Of a DNA stretch of 38,203 bases, positions 1 through 9,534 are shown in pieces. The DNA lies in NCBI RefSeq assembly GCF_001039355.2, contig NW_019773771.1, forward strand, positions 12,725-50,927, written 5' to 3'. Position 1 is the first letter of the stretch. Every line of letters begins with the position of its first letter. Source of the stretch: Lingula anatina (lineage: Eukaryota; Brachiopoda; Lingulata; Lingulida; Lingulidae). The position numbers and the translations under genes are program-made. The notes under the pieces are model-generated. The model did no database searches. It was not told the DNA's origin and saw only the letters and a program-made list of their open reading frames with translations.

Positions 1-854
1 GTGTAGCTTCATACGGAACCTGACACCCGTAAAGTACTATTGAACTGTAATCGCCATTGTTGTCCACATCTTCACTTATTCACCCCTGTGTAAGCTGACC
101 TTCCGAGCAAGGTTTTTGGAATGTACTTCTTAAAGTTAAGGTAAAACAATTCACTAGGGTATCATTAACACCAAACAACTATAAAGATGACTTAAGGACA
201 CATAATAAATCATTTTGATAAAGTTCTTTACGGTGTTGATGGCTATTAGAACCTTCTTGGAAGTAACAAACACTAAGTTATCATTATTATCAATCTGCCA
301 TTCTGGCAGACTCTTACTCCGACGAAAGTCGCTTCTGAATTTCCTCCAGACTAGATCCGCATACAAAACAGCATTGCTTTGAGCATTTTAATGTTGATGA
401 CATTTCATTTATTATTAAAATAATAATAAGAGTGGGCCTATTATACACCACCGAGGAACTCCCTGTGATATTCCAGCAGGATTAAAGATCGTACTATTAA
501 TTCCCACTGCCTGGGTATGGTCTATGGGATTTGGACTATTTTCAAATTTGTTTCTGTAGTCCTAGTATTAGTTTTTGTAACAGAATTTGGTGGTTTAACC
601 AGTATACCTTGATATATATATAACCTTGTAGGGACGTTATCAAAACGTTCTGTGCTTTCTGGATAGGTTAAACAACAGATCTAGATGAGTCGGTCGACGA
701 AGACACAGATAGACACAGTGCTCAGAATATATTAGAACATACAATATCAGTACATACACCTTTAATTTCACTGAATAATTTCTGTTTACATTATGTTATA
801 ATACTGCATTAGATTCCGGACCAATATATCTGGAACTCCCTAGCCCTGGCCCCC

Positions 855-956
855 GTTTCACAAAGAATCTTAAATCCGTAGTTGACTATCTCGAGCTGGA
901 TGACCTAGCTAGGTCGACTACGCTGCAGTCGACTAAGAGTGTTTCACAAAGAATCT
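855..956. repeat. Degenerate repeat with duplicated 16-bp motif
   Basis: The 16-mer GTTTCACAAAGAATCT occurs at 855-870 and again at 941-956, 86 bp apart. Between them lie several GTCGAC/GTCGACTA palindromes. This looks like the end of a short non-autonomous DNA element or a local duplication inside one. The exact family is not recognised. Confidence 0.5.
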
Positions 957-1672
957 AACGACTTAGCTTGGCGTGCTTACCGTAGTCGACGCGCACGAGA
1001 AACTCTTCAAGAAAATTAAAAGAAATTAAAAGAAATTTAAATAATATATTTGAAAGTCAATAACCACTTGATGTGTCCAATTTGCATTGCTACATGTCAT
1101 TTATGTCAACTACAAGCTTTTCTAACTATCGTGACACAACGTTGACAGACTTTAGCTCTAATGAGATCACACATAGTTAAGTTAGTTTTATTCCCATTCA
1201 ATGGGAACAGGTATTATTATAATATACAGGTTTTACCAATATTTAACAAATATTTGAGCCAAACAAAGTCTTATATATTTACATAGGCCCGAAATTCAAG
1301 CACTAGAAATGTTATTCAAATATTAACAATATTTAATTGAAGGCTGAGACAAAACAAAGTTCACAAAATTCCCTTACATTTTTTCTAGATATAGGTACTC
1401 AAAGTGCAATGTCTTTAATTGCTATTTTAATATGTTAAAACATGTTAAGGGGGGGGGGGGGAAACACGCGGTTGTCAGTATGAAGCTATAACCACTCAGC
1501 TATGACAGCGCTCTGGTCATATATTTAAAATATTTTGACATGTCGTTTCATTTGTTATCCATTTATTTCTTATATATGCTACTGTCAACGGGCTATGTTA
1601 TTTTTTTTTTAAATAAAACCAGACGATACTGATATCACGATCCTCGATACAGTCAAGATGTTTCCTTTAACG

Positions 1673-1678
1673 TTTATT
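1673..1678 (-). terminator. Poly(A) signal of the bZIP gene
   Basis: TTTATT on the plus strand reads AATAAA on the minus strand, about 95 bp beyond the TAA stop at 1770-1772. A second overlapping copy follows directly. Its position suits a short 3' UTR. The cleavage site itself is not visible. Confidence 0.5.
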
Positions 1679-1769
1679 TTATTTTGCACAATGTCTATAA
1701 CAACTATAATCAGTGCAAACCTGGCAACGCATCACGTTTTATCTGATTTGGTAAATAGTGAAACATGTA

Positions 1770-4700
1770 TTATGTTAACTGCGTAAATGTCATCGTGCTT
1801 GACTGAAACGTGTAAGGCCGTGCCGATCCTTCGATGCGCCGCCGTTTACAGTTCAAACTTTTTTCATGCATTTTCAGGATTTCTTCAAGTCTTTCTTTCT
1901 CTTCCCGAAGTTTTTCTATTTCATACCTTTGGCTCTTTTCTTTACCCTCTTCACGCAGCTCTTCCTGCAATCGGAATAACGCAAGTAGTTACAAAGTAAG
2001 ACAGGCTCGGTGCAGAAAAAGAAATTTGACAAGTTCCTGCAATACATAACGTGCGTATTAAAACCGCGATGGACAAATTTATCCATTATTTTGATCGAGA
2101 TTGATGTACTTTTCCGGCACTACTGATGTCGGCATTATTTATTTATTCAGAGAAATACTTCAAAATTCATCTCCATATATAAAGCCATGATGAATAATCG
2201 TACGCGATCTCAAAATAACATCATGTTGGGTTTTTTTAAAAATAACTTTGAATTTATTAACATTAATCAGTCACAAACCTCGCTTCATTTAAAAGAAAAA
2301 AAGAAAGCAAATTACTTCCTTTGCTTTGACTAAAATATATTTGAAAATACTGAATTCAAAAGAAAATATTGGTAAAAAACATATCAGTGGTTCTCCAAAA
2401 TTTCAATACATTAACCTCACCTGCATGAGAGAGTACATTTTTTCCTTCTGCTTCTTTCTGCACTTTTGTGCTGCCTCCTTGTTTTTAGCTCGTCTTTCTT
2501 CTAAAAGCGGTCCATCTTCCTTGTTTTGCTCCAAAGCACCCTGAAACAACATGGTAACGGTACACATTTTAACTGAGCCACAGAAAAAGATACTCAAGGA
2601 AGACAAAAGAATCTTCTTTCCTGAGTTTGTTTTATTGAAAATTCCTTTGAAATACGAAAATGATGGATGATAAATGAAAATAAAAAATATTTAGTAAACA
2701 TCGGGGCAGTCGTGGCCGAGTGGTTAAGGCGACAGACTAGAAATCTGTTGGGGTCTCCCCGCACAGGTTCAAATCCTGCGGTACTGTTTTGTTACTTACA
2801 GAGTGCACAGAGCCGCAGGGTATGTGGCGGGTTAACGCCCCCCCCTCACTTAGTGAAGAATTGAACAACATATATAAATGTCACCTTTTAAGTTTGTTTT
2901 TACTGGCGACTCCTTTAAAATACTAAATGCTGAATCAATTCGGGTTCTTTTTGCTCGAAAAAACAAAACGTCATGTAGTCAACAGAGCAGTCGGCGACAG
3001 ACTAGAAATCTGTTGGAGTCTCCGCGCACAGGCTCGAGTATTGTCGTCTGTGAATTTATTGTGGATTGTATATTGGCCTATGAGCCGCGGGGGATCTGAA
3101 GGGTTAACCCTTCCCACCCACCCGCGCACACACACGCACGGACACACACATACACGCACAGTTTTCTTTCAATCTCGGCAGCCCTAAGTACAGGAAACAA
3201 GGAGTCACAGGTTGATGTTTCACTTCATATTCACAGTTACTTTTCTGGTTAAACAGTAATGTATTATGCATTATTTTGTACTAGTGAAATTTTGCCTAGA
3301 ATTGACGGTATCACTTAGCTTGCAACTGGTAGACAGTGTGGGCTAAAGGCATTGTCAACCCTTTAGATGAATGTATACTTCATTAAAAAAAGTCAATTTA
3401 CAGTGGTCCATAAAAAACGACCTATTTTGCTTTCCATCTCAATTTTGATACAATAAATATATTACCAACATTCTTTTACCAAATTTTTCTACAAGGATGA
3501 CCGTTTTACTCTTGCAAATTCTGCAAGAAAGTTGGAAATATCTTAATTACATGTATATCAAAATTGAGATGGAAAGTAAAATAGATGGTTTTTGATGGAA
3601 CACCTTTTAGATCGTGGACAGAGACCACGTATGCTATCTTCATTTCTAAAGAATTGTCAACAATATGTACTGATTATCGTCGTAAAAATAAAAATATATC
3701 ATCTTATATAGCATATTGACGGACAATTTTATCATCGTAAACGTTCAATTCAAATAATAAAATGGAGTGTCCTGTTTGCACAAATCACTGTCTTTCTCAT
3801 ATTCCTACTACGATGACCAGTCACAAAACCATTTAGAATGTGAGAAAGTTATTTAAGTGGACTTTTAATGTTTGATTCGATTCACTTCATCTTTTTGATT
3901 TAAAGATTCAGTCTTTTTAAAAACGTAACTTAATGCTGTTGGAAACTGATTTTGTAGGCAAAATAAAACCAAATTGTTTGGTTTTAAATGCTACTGAATG
4001 GAAAGCAAGGTGAAGTAAAAAAAAAATTGACCTTTCTTATATTCTCCATCATCACATACAAATGAAATTCATTCAAACATGCACGTATTTGCACCTCAGC
4101 ATACATCTGCAGGCTGACACCCCAGTCAACCAATGCCCAAGTTCGCGATCAAGCAAAGGTAACATTTCACAAGCTATATTTCTCGTTGCATGAATGCAAG
4201 GTTTCTGGCGCGAAATGCAAAATAAATGGTTTAATAATCACTTTGTTTCCTTTCGTTTAACTTGACATTTTCTTTTCGTATTGGGTTTTTTGCTGAACTC
4301 ACGCTTTTTCTGTGTTTCCAAAATGTCTATCCAGTAAGCTTCCGCATACTTGCATTCTATTAAATATCGCGCGAGCGTTTGGGAAATTACCTGTCTCGGT
4401 CACGTGACAAAAAATTCCCCTGACTAGTTATTTTGGGGACTCTAACAATTGGTCGTCAAGGCCGGGAACGTAAATCAGTACTTAAACCTTTCATGTTTTT
4501 AATGTGAGTCAATTGTGGTAACTGAAAATTTTTACTGATTTACAGAAACCAAAATAGTTAAATACGATATGGACGCACACAAAAAAAGGTCTTTGCGAAG
4601 TAATAATTAAGTATCAATTTAAGTTATAACCAAAGAGACAAACTCCTTGTTATAATGCCCTAATTAAAATCCCCTTTTTGAAATTCCCCCTTCTCGAAAT

Positions 4701-5374
4701 ATCTTGGTCAAAAATCCCCCTTCAGAATGACTTTGAAATAGCTTAGAAGCTCTAACAGCGCCAAGTTAAGGCGTAAATCAAAATATTTTTTTGAATAGCC
4801 ATTTTACGCTTTGTAAGCCTCTTTAAACCATATATTTTATCTTTCGCTTCGACCACAAACATGAAATAATCATATGTAGGCAGCATGAAAATTTTGCACA
4901 CATTTAGAATTAGACCTATATGAAATGATCACAGTAGGGCCTATAATATCAAAGCGTTTTGGGGGCCCACCAAAATGTTTCGCACGTCAAAAAAAAAAAA
5001 ATAATAATAAATAAATAAATAAATAAAAAATAAATAAATAAATAAATAAATAAAATAAAATAAATAAATAAAATAAAAATTACCGTTTCAATATTTTCCA
5101 GCACGATTGGAATAGGCCTATCTCCTTGCCCAGATGAGTACCTACGATGAAGTATGGAGAACTTCAGTTCCTCTTTGACAATTGCACTGCTATTGCCTTC
5201 TTCTAGAGCTGATACATTTGCCTCCTCAAAGTCGATGCTCGAGCTGAAAGTGGGAAGATCTGGCGTCTGTGGTGTGGTGACACTTGGTCCAGCAGGATTC
5301 CAGTCGGTTTCCGTAGAATCACTGCTGAAGGTGCTGCAATCGCTCGAGTTACTTGCAATTTTTTTACGTGCCAT
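1770..5374 (-). CDS. ATF3/JDP2-like bZIP transcription factor, 3 exons
   Basis: Exons are 5374-5084, 2540-2421 and 1964-1770, all joined in phase 0 with GT-AG introns, giving 201 aa (human ATF3 is 181). The start ATG has a good context (GCCATGG). Residues 66-72 read VKEELKF, which resembles the VKEELRF stretch N-terminal to the ATF3 bZIP. T34-P35 and T37-P38 are possible MAP-kinase sites. The basic region spans about 111-131 and has the bZIP signature N117-x2-A-A-x2-C-R125. The zipper follows from L135. Family members bind CRE/AP-1 DNA as dimers in the nucleus and act in stress responses. Heptad d positions are L135, E142, Q149, L156 and L163, so two central leucines are replaced; this is odd for an ATF3 orthologue. 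It could be a diverged JDP2, ATF3 or Fos-group member, so no symbol is assigned. The bZIP assignment is certain; the subfamily is probable. Confidence 0.88.
2706..2787 (+). tRNA. tRNA-Ser(AGA)-like sequence, probably a pseudogene or SINE head
   Basis: An A box (TGGCCGAGTGG) and B box (GGTTCAAATCC) are intact. The anticodon stem ACAGA/TCTGT encloses the loop CTAGAAA with anticodon AGA (Ser), and a long variable arm (GGGG-TCT-CCCC) marks a class II serine tRNA. A TTTT Pol III terminator sits at 2787-2790. The acceptor stem is damaged: GCAGTCG pairs with the 3' strand only if two bases are bulged, and the first T-stem pair is mismatched. A second related copy 280 bp downstream shares flanking sequence, which favours a tRNA-derived repeat over a functional gene. 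Confidence 0.6.
2987..3121 (+). repeat. Second tRNA-Ser-derived copy, lacking the A box
   Basis: The copy starts GCAGTCG and jumps directly to GCGACAGACTAGAAATCTG, so the 16 bp carrying the A box are missing compared with 2706-2787. The B box is also decayed (GGCTCGAGTAT). Both copies have a downstream tail with GAGCCGC (2810 and 3082) followed by GGGTTAAC (2829 and 3101), so similarity goes beyond the tRNA body. A CA-rich microsatellite follows at 3125-3164. This is the layout expected of a tRNA-derived SINE. Confidence 0.6.
3405..3601. mobile_element. Fold-back MITE-like element
   Basis: The 46-bp arm 3405-3450 and the arm 3556-3601 are inverted copies matching at about 41 of 46 positions, with the common core CTTTCCATCTCAATTTTGAT. 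About 105 bp of unique spacer lies between them. There is no coding capacity. The structure is that of a miniature inverted-repeat (fold-back) DNA transposon. Clear target-site duplications were not identified. Confidence 0.75.
4989..5080. repeat. A-rich (AATA/AAAT)n microsatellite
   Basis: A poly(A) run followed by AATA/AAATA repeats. It lies just 3 to 95 bp inside the intron from the donor of bZIP exon 1. On the minus strand it is a T-rich tract directly after the 5' splice site. Confidence 0.9.
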
Positions 5375-5559
5375 GGCACGGCGTTCTCATGTGGTGTCTC
5401 TATTCGCAGTTCTAAATATAAGATGCAGCGTGTCGTATGACGATCGGCTGGGCGATCACTATGTAATGTTGACAAAGCTGGTTACATGTGGCCACGGTTG
5501 ACACTCAAATGACCGGCTGCTAGAAGGTTATAAGATCACAGTATTTGAAAAACCGATCG

Positions 5560-5565
5560 TTTATA
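5560..5565 (-). promoter_or_regulatory. Candidate TATA box of the bZIP gene
   Basis: The minus strand reads TATAAA about 190 bp upstream of the ATG at 5374. No other core promoter element was recognised, so this is a weak call. Confidence 0.3.
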
Positions 5566-5769
5566 CAGGTAAAACTATCTCATTCTCATATGCAAAGTGA
5601 ATTAGTTGGACCTCCGCCTAGGAATATAATCGAATAATGACACGCCAGTTGAGGGTCTATTTTTAGAAAGGGGCTTTCCATAGTTTTGTTTATTTTGTTT
5701 GTTACGAAGTTAAAGGAGCCACTTAGACACATGTTAATTATATTTAATCTATACTTTGATATCCATAAA

Positions 5770-5771
<2 letters not shown>

Positions 5772-5838
<67 letters not shown>
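5772..5838. repeat. (AT)n microsatellite
   Basis: An uninterrupted alternating AT tract of about 67 bp, self-complementary and likely to be length-polymorphic. It lies between the bZIP coding start and the CRE-like site. Confidence 0.97.
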
Positions 5839-5840
<2 letters not shown>

Positions 5841-5901
5841 AACCTAGGATCCACTTATAATTGTGCCTAGTGTCAACACATAGGATTTAGGATTTCCGAG
5901 A

Positions 5902-5908
5902 TGACGTC
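5902..5908. promoter_or_regulatory. CRE-like site upstream of the bZIP gene
   Basis: TGACGTC, seven of the eight bases of the CRE consensus TGACGTCA, lies about 530 bp upstream of the bZIP ATG. ATF3-family proteins bind CRE sites, and vertebrate ATF3 regulates its own promoter through such a site. Function here is inferred from motif and position only. Confidence 0.35.
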
Positions 5909-6147
5909 GTTTATTGTTCGCAAGCCAAAGGAAAACACCGCCGCGTTTAATTTTGGCAAAACTTCAAATTTGTGAGAACGACCAATATTCTTCTTCTTCC
6001 TCATTGGCATTTGGTGTGTTTATGGGCACTAATATAACTCTGTAGTTGGTCGCTCAATGTCTCCAAAATGATTGAATGAATACTTAATGAATAAATAAAA
6101 TATAAAAATATTTAACGATCTTCTACCAGACAACCACGTGGCAAATG

Positions 6148-6277
6148 GCTACCCTCTACCAGGGTGGCAGATATAAGCAAATTTTCCAAAAAGCCAGAGA
6201 ATCGAATGACTTTCTCTTTATCTAAAAACAAATCTGTGTGTGTGAAAAATCAATCTGTGGCCCTGGCAGAGGGTAGC
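6148..6277. mobile_element. MITE-like element, TIR family GCTACCCTCT
   Basis: Arms of 24 bp at 6148-6171 and 6254-6277 are inverted copies with three or four mismatches; both start GCTACCCTCT from the outside. About 80 bp of non-coding spacer lies between. Related arm sequence occurs in NAA30 intron 1 (10325-10350), and a 17-bp match lies in the MOK 3' UTR (35936-35952), so this may be a local family. Confidence 0.65.
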
Positions 6278-7298
6278 GATTGGCCGGTGAGCGTCAGTTC
6301 CATTTTTAACGCATCAGATAAAATAAAAAAAAATCGGTTATGGTGCGTGAATGGAATGGTCGCGGAGCAGTGTTGATTATCAGGATGAATATAAATTATT
6401 AGTTTACTTTTTATGAGTCATTTTTTTTAGATTTCCTGGAAATAAATTTAATCAATCTTTTTATAACCATTCACTTTTCAAATCCAAACCCAATAAAACA
6501 AATAAATAACCATTTCATGCATTTTGTCTATTTAAATCAAGCATTATTATTTTGCGTTAGGACAGTCCCAGTTTTGAGATTCGTTTCAGCAAAAATTTTA
6601 CGTTTTTGTAAGCTCAGCAATTTTAATAAAAACTTGATTGTTTGGCAAGTGCTACCAGTCTTGCAGAAATAAGCAATGCCGTCCTTGATAAACAAGTGTT
6701 AAGTGTATATATTTTTTTAGACTTGAAATGAGCCCTATTTATTTTATCAGTTTTCTAGTTTTATACATAAAACAGGGGGGATTGTAAGAGTTTCCTTTAA
6801 AAAACTTTTTTCTTGAGGTAAACGGTATTTTTCTCAACCCAACCTATTTTCCCTCTTTATTACTCTCTCCATAACTCTGTAACCATCTGGAAAAAATTTA
6901 ATTCAAATAATTAAAGGGATGAGAACTCTTCATATGAGATCCAAACTTTACAATGAATACCTTGTAAACTACCCACAGAAATATAATCAATTGTATTTTA
7001 CCACAAAGACGGCTGTTATCACAATTATTCTGGAATCTGTGCTTGCCATCGAACCACGTGAACTCCATAGATGGCAACCTTCTCATCCTTCTGTTATCTC
7101 TTAAGAGATTATGACCAAAAAAAAAAGCAGGGAGTAAGTTTGAAGTTGAAACGGATTCATTAGCCATTGGTTAGTATGGGAAAATTGTTTCTACCCCAGG
7201 AAAATCCATTTTTTTTTTTTGCCTAAATGAACTTATTACTTTAATTATTAGACAAGAACAGGATTATCAAACAGGAGGACTGTTGGTTCATCTCAGTC

Positions 7299-7304
7299 TT
7301 TATT
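7299..7304 (-). terminator. Candidate poly(A) signal of COA6
   Basis: The minus strand reads AATAAA about 615 bp beyond the COA6 stop. Other AATAAA hexamers lie closer, at 7696-7701 and 7616-7621, so alternative 3' ends are possible. Which one is used cannot be decided from sequence. Confidence 0.35.
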
Positions 7305-7918
7305 GCCAAGCATCACAGACTGGCAATTCACATAAATGATACAAGGCAATTAATTCCGAATTTGAAGAGTCAAACATATTAAAATATCAATTACTATCAA
7401 ATCCATTTATCACTCACTACCTGGTCATTTTATAACCAAAGTCAAGGCAAGGATTTGTTGAATTATTACAAGCATAACAAATTGCACCCAACATTTTGTT
7501 CAAAAGACATATTTTTCATTATGAATTATGAGCAGAAGTACAAAATTGCAACAGAATAATCCTTTTTCACAATATCAGCAAGTCAAGCAGTCAAGATAGA
7601 ATGGATGAGAAAAAGTTTATTTACACACGTCACTAATACATTTATCTGCTCAAAAAGAAAAAAAAAACTGAACTGAAATCCAAGTTAATATACTTTTTAT
7701 TAAGGTCCACCGTGATCAGGCAATTACATAGCACATGTTCACACACTGTGTAAAGAATCTCTTCTTAAAGTTGAAAACAGATGTTTGCAAATCATTTAAT
7801 TGATAAATAACTTTATATGAAATACCACTCTTTGTCTAACCTAATCACATGGGAGACACGTAATTCAAAGAATGCATCTTGGTTAACAGTTTTTTCAACA
7901 GTTTCTTTCAAAACGCTG

Positions 7919-8689
7919 TCAAGACTTTGATATTCGTGGATCCTTTAAATCTTTCTCATGAACCTTTCCCAGTTTTATTTTGGCTTCATCCAGTTTCTTT
8001 TTCCTCTGCTTGTCAAAGTATTCTCTCTATAAAGAATAATAAAATGTAATACACAATGAGAACTGGACTGCTTTATAGAAACATATTTGTGATTTGGGGA
8101 GAAATAAGTGAAAGAATATTCTTGATGTTCATCACTAGTTTGAAACAAAGGGAAACCAAAAACTCTTTTTAAAACAATTTTACAATTAACCAATCTAAAA
8201 TAGATAATGTACATAACAAATTTTATGGAGATGGAGCTTTTACTGTTTTATTTTATAGAGACATTTGTGCCCCAAAATTGTTCAATAAACTGTCTTTTCA
8301 TATTAGAGCTGAAAGTAATCAATGCAGTTTTAAAAACTCTTTGAAAACTGATCTTTGTAAAAGTTTATAAGATTAATGTTTCTAAACTTTTAGAGTAAGC
8401 GTGCAATTAGTCAAGCTTTAATTCTTAAGTATTTTTATATTTTAATTGTAAAGTGCACTGTAATGTAAAAAATGGAATGCCCCAAATAAAAAATATATTA
8501 TTTTTTTTATTATATTATTTTTTATTATATATTATAAACTCTACTTACCCACACTCCTGGACAATTTTCCATGTAGTCTTTTTTTAAATTTTCACATTTA
8601 CTTCCATCACTGTTTTCATTTAAACAGTTGTGGTAGAGATCTCTTGAATCCCAACATTTCTTCCTCTGTTCTTTGTTCTGTATTGGCAT
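7919..8689 (-). CDS. COA6: COA6, cytochrome c oxidase assembly factor 6
   Basis: Coding exons 8689-8549 and 8026-7919 join in phase 0 to give 82 aa, close to the 79-aa human short form. COA6 is a twin-cysteine protein of the mitochondrial intermembrane space that supports copper delivery to COX2 during complex IV assembly. The family pattern is complete: C12-x9-C22 and C32-x10-C43, then W47 and a YFDK motif directly after the exon junction, with a charged C-terminal tail. The start fits the family N-terminus. A probable 5' UTR exon ends at 9109 (donor GTGAGT) and splices to 8719 (acceptor TTTACAG); the joined leader has an in-frame TGA upstream of this ATG, supporting the start. The coding intron (8027-8548) holds a retrotransposon remnant. 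The gene is head-to-head with NAA30. Confidence 0.95.
8257..8535 (+). pseudogene. Decayed 3' end of a non-LTR retrotransposon
   Basis: A plus-strand frame from 8257 to the TAA at 8368-8370 reads like the extreme C-terminus of LINE reverse-transcriptase proteins: CAPKLFNKLSFHIR, then FKNSLKTDLCKSL and stop. This mirrors the common pattern of a W-N-x-LP motif followed by FK-x2-LKTHLF. A short 3' UTR-like segment follows, with an AATAAA and an AT-rich tail ending near 8535. It lies in the COA6 coding intron, antisense to COA6. Only the 3' end is present, as expected of 5'-truncated LINE insertions. Confidence 0.6.
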
Positions 8690-9108
8690 ATTTATACAAT
8701 AAATTGTGTTTACACATACCTGTAAAGATAAGAAGGAACAATTGTAGTGTTTTTGTAGAATATCTTCACCGTATTATCAGACATTATATAGTAAAAAAAA
8801 CTTGTTTTGCTCCTGGCTGTACCTATTGAAATACACCATATACCAACCACAAGATTTATGTTCGATGCGTTTTGGGTTTGTGAAGGGGGGCATGTAATTG
8901 TGTCATGCCACAATAGATATGCCTGGCAAAATACTGGATAACACATGCAGACTCAGAGTGTCTCAAGTTTTAGATGTTGGGCATGGGGTCTGAATATTTT
9001 AATTAAAATGGCTACTTGGTATACGATTCATGTGATAAATTGAAAGTATTGTTATCATATAATAAAAAGGCTATGAATAAGGAAACATGAATATTTACAA
9101 ATACTCAC

Positions 9109-9415
9109 GAAAATTCAGTGATAACATTAGAGGCAAGCTAACCGGTCCTAGTTATCTAACACGTTATGCCTTTAAATAATAAAGGAAGACGACCTGTTAG
9201 CTACCCGGAAGATACGACCCAGTCTCGAAATAATAGTTCCTTATTGTAGTATTAAGTATCGAATGGATATGAAATGATGCCATTAAAAACCTTACATCAT
9301 GGTTTTCAAATTGATGTTGAAATGTACCAAGACAAACTAACATGCTTTTATGACGAATCTTTTTTTATTTTTGCGTAATAATACATGTACACATCGCGCA
9401 TGCGTGACCAACAAC
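9109..9415. promoter_or_regulatory. Probable bidirectional COA6/NAA30 promoter region
   Basis: The predicted COA6 leader exon (ending at 9109, minus) and the NAA30 leader (ATG at 9535, plus) diverge from this short interval. It contains an NRF-1-like palindrome, CGCGCATGCGTG at 9395-9406, and an ETS-type core CCGGAAG at 9205-9211. Both motifs are typical of housekeeping and nuclear-encoded mitochondrial gene promoters. A YY1-like AACATGGTGG follows at 9413-9422. Transcription start sites are inferred. Confidence 0.5.
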
Positions 9416-9454
9416 ATGGTGGACATGGAGAGATTTCAAAGGAAGCCAGTTTGA
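9416..9454 (+). other. Possible upstream ORF in the NAA30 leader
   Basis: A 12-codon frame, ATG to TGA, lies about 80 bp upstream of the NAA30 ATG. It matters only if transcription starts before 9416. If the ATG is instead part of a YY1-like promoter motif it may not be transcribed. Confidence 0.25.
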
Positions 9455-9534
9455 TCAACTCTTAGAAACAAAATCTTAACGGTGGTCAAGGAAAAATCAA
9501 AGACAAGACGTTACTCCCTATACCAGCATAGAAG

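Larger units (their letters stand above)
1..1769. other. Downstream flank of the bZIP gene, no supported gene
   Basis: No convincing exon was found. The stretch holds a short duplicated motif (855-956, listed separately), a run of 13 G at 1449-1461 and AT-rich filler. A minus-strand open frame at 154-366 has somewhat protein-like composition but lacks an ATG start, and I could not tie it to a family or to splice sites. It is left uncalled. Confidence 0.5.
2541..5083 (-). other. Intron 1 of the bZIP gene
   Basis: Phase-0 intron between the N-terminal exon (donor G|GTAATT at 5083) and the basic-region exon (acceptor TTTCAG at 2541-2546). It contains the tRNA-Ser-like copies (2706-2787, 2987-3121), the fold-back element (3405-3601) and an A-rich microsatellite near the donor (4989-5080). 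From 3602 to 4988 I see only AT-rich unique sequence. A short set of C5-rich phrases at about 4665-4725 repeats the pattern AAAATCCCC loosely. Confidence 0.8.
5375..7298. other. Spacer between the bZIP promoter and the COA6 3' end
   Basis: Holds the bZIP promoter region (5375-5910), an (AT)n tract and a MITE-like element (6148-6277). The remaining sequence from about 6300 to 7298 is AT-rich. Short open frames there lack splice or protein-family support. Confidence 0.55.

Noticed and set aside
154-366. Minus-strand open frame with protein-like composition
   Set aside because: It starts at TTG rather than ATG, no splice sites could be matched to a neighbouring exon, and no family was recognised.
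2667-2864. 65-residue open frame over the tRNA-like sequence
   Set aside because: It is a translation of the tRNA-Ser-derived element, not a coding gene.
5203-5475. Minus-strand frame overlapping bZIP exon 1
   Set aside because: It is an out-of-frame shadow of the bZIP coding exon.
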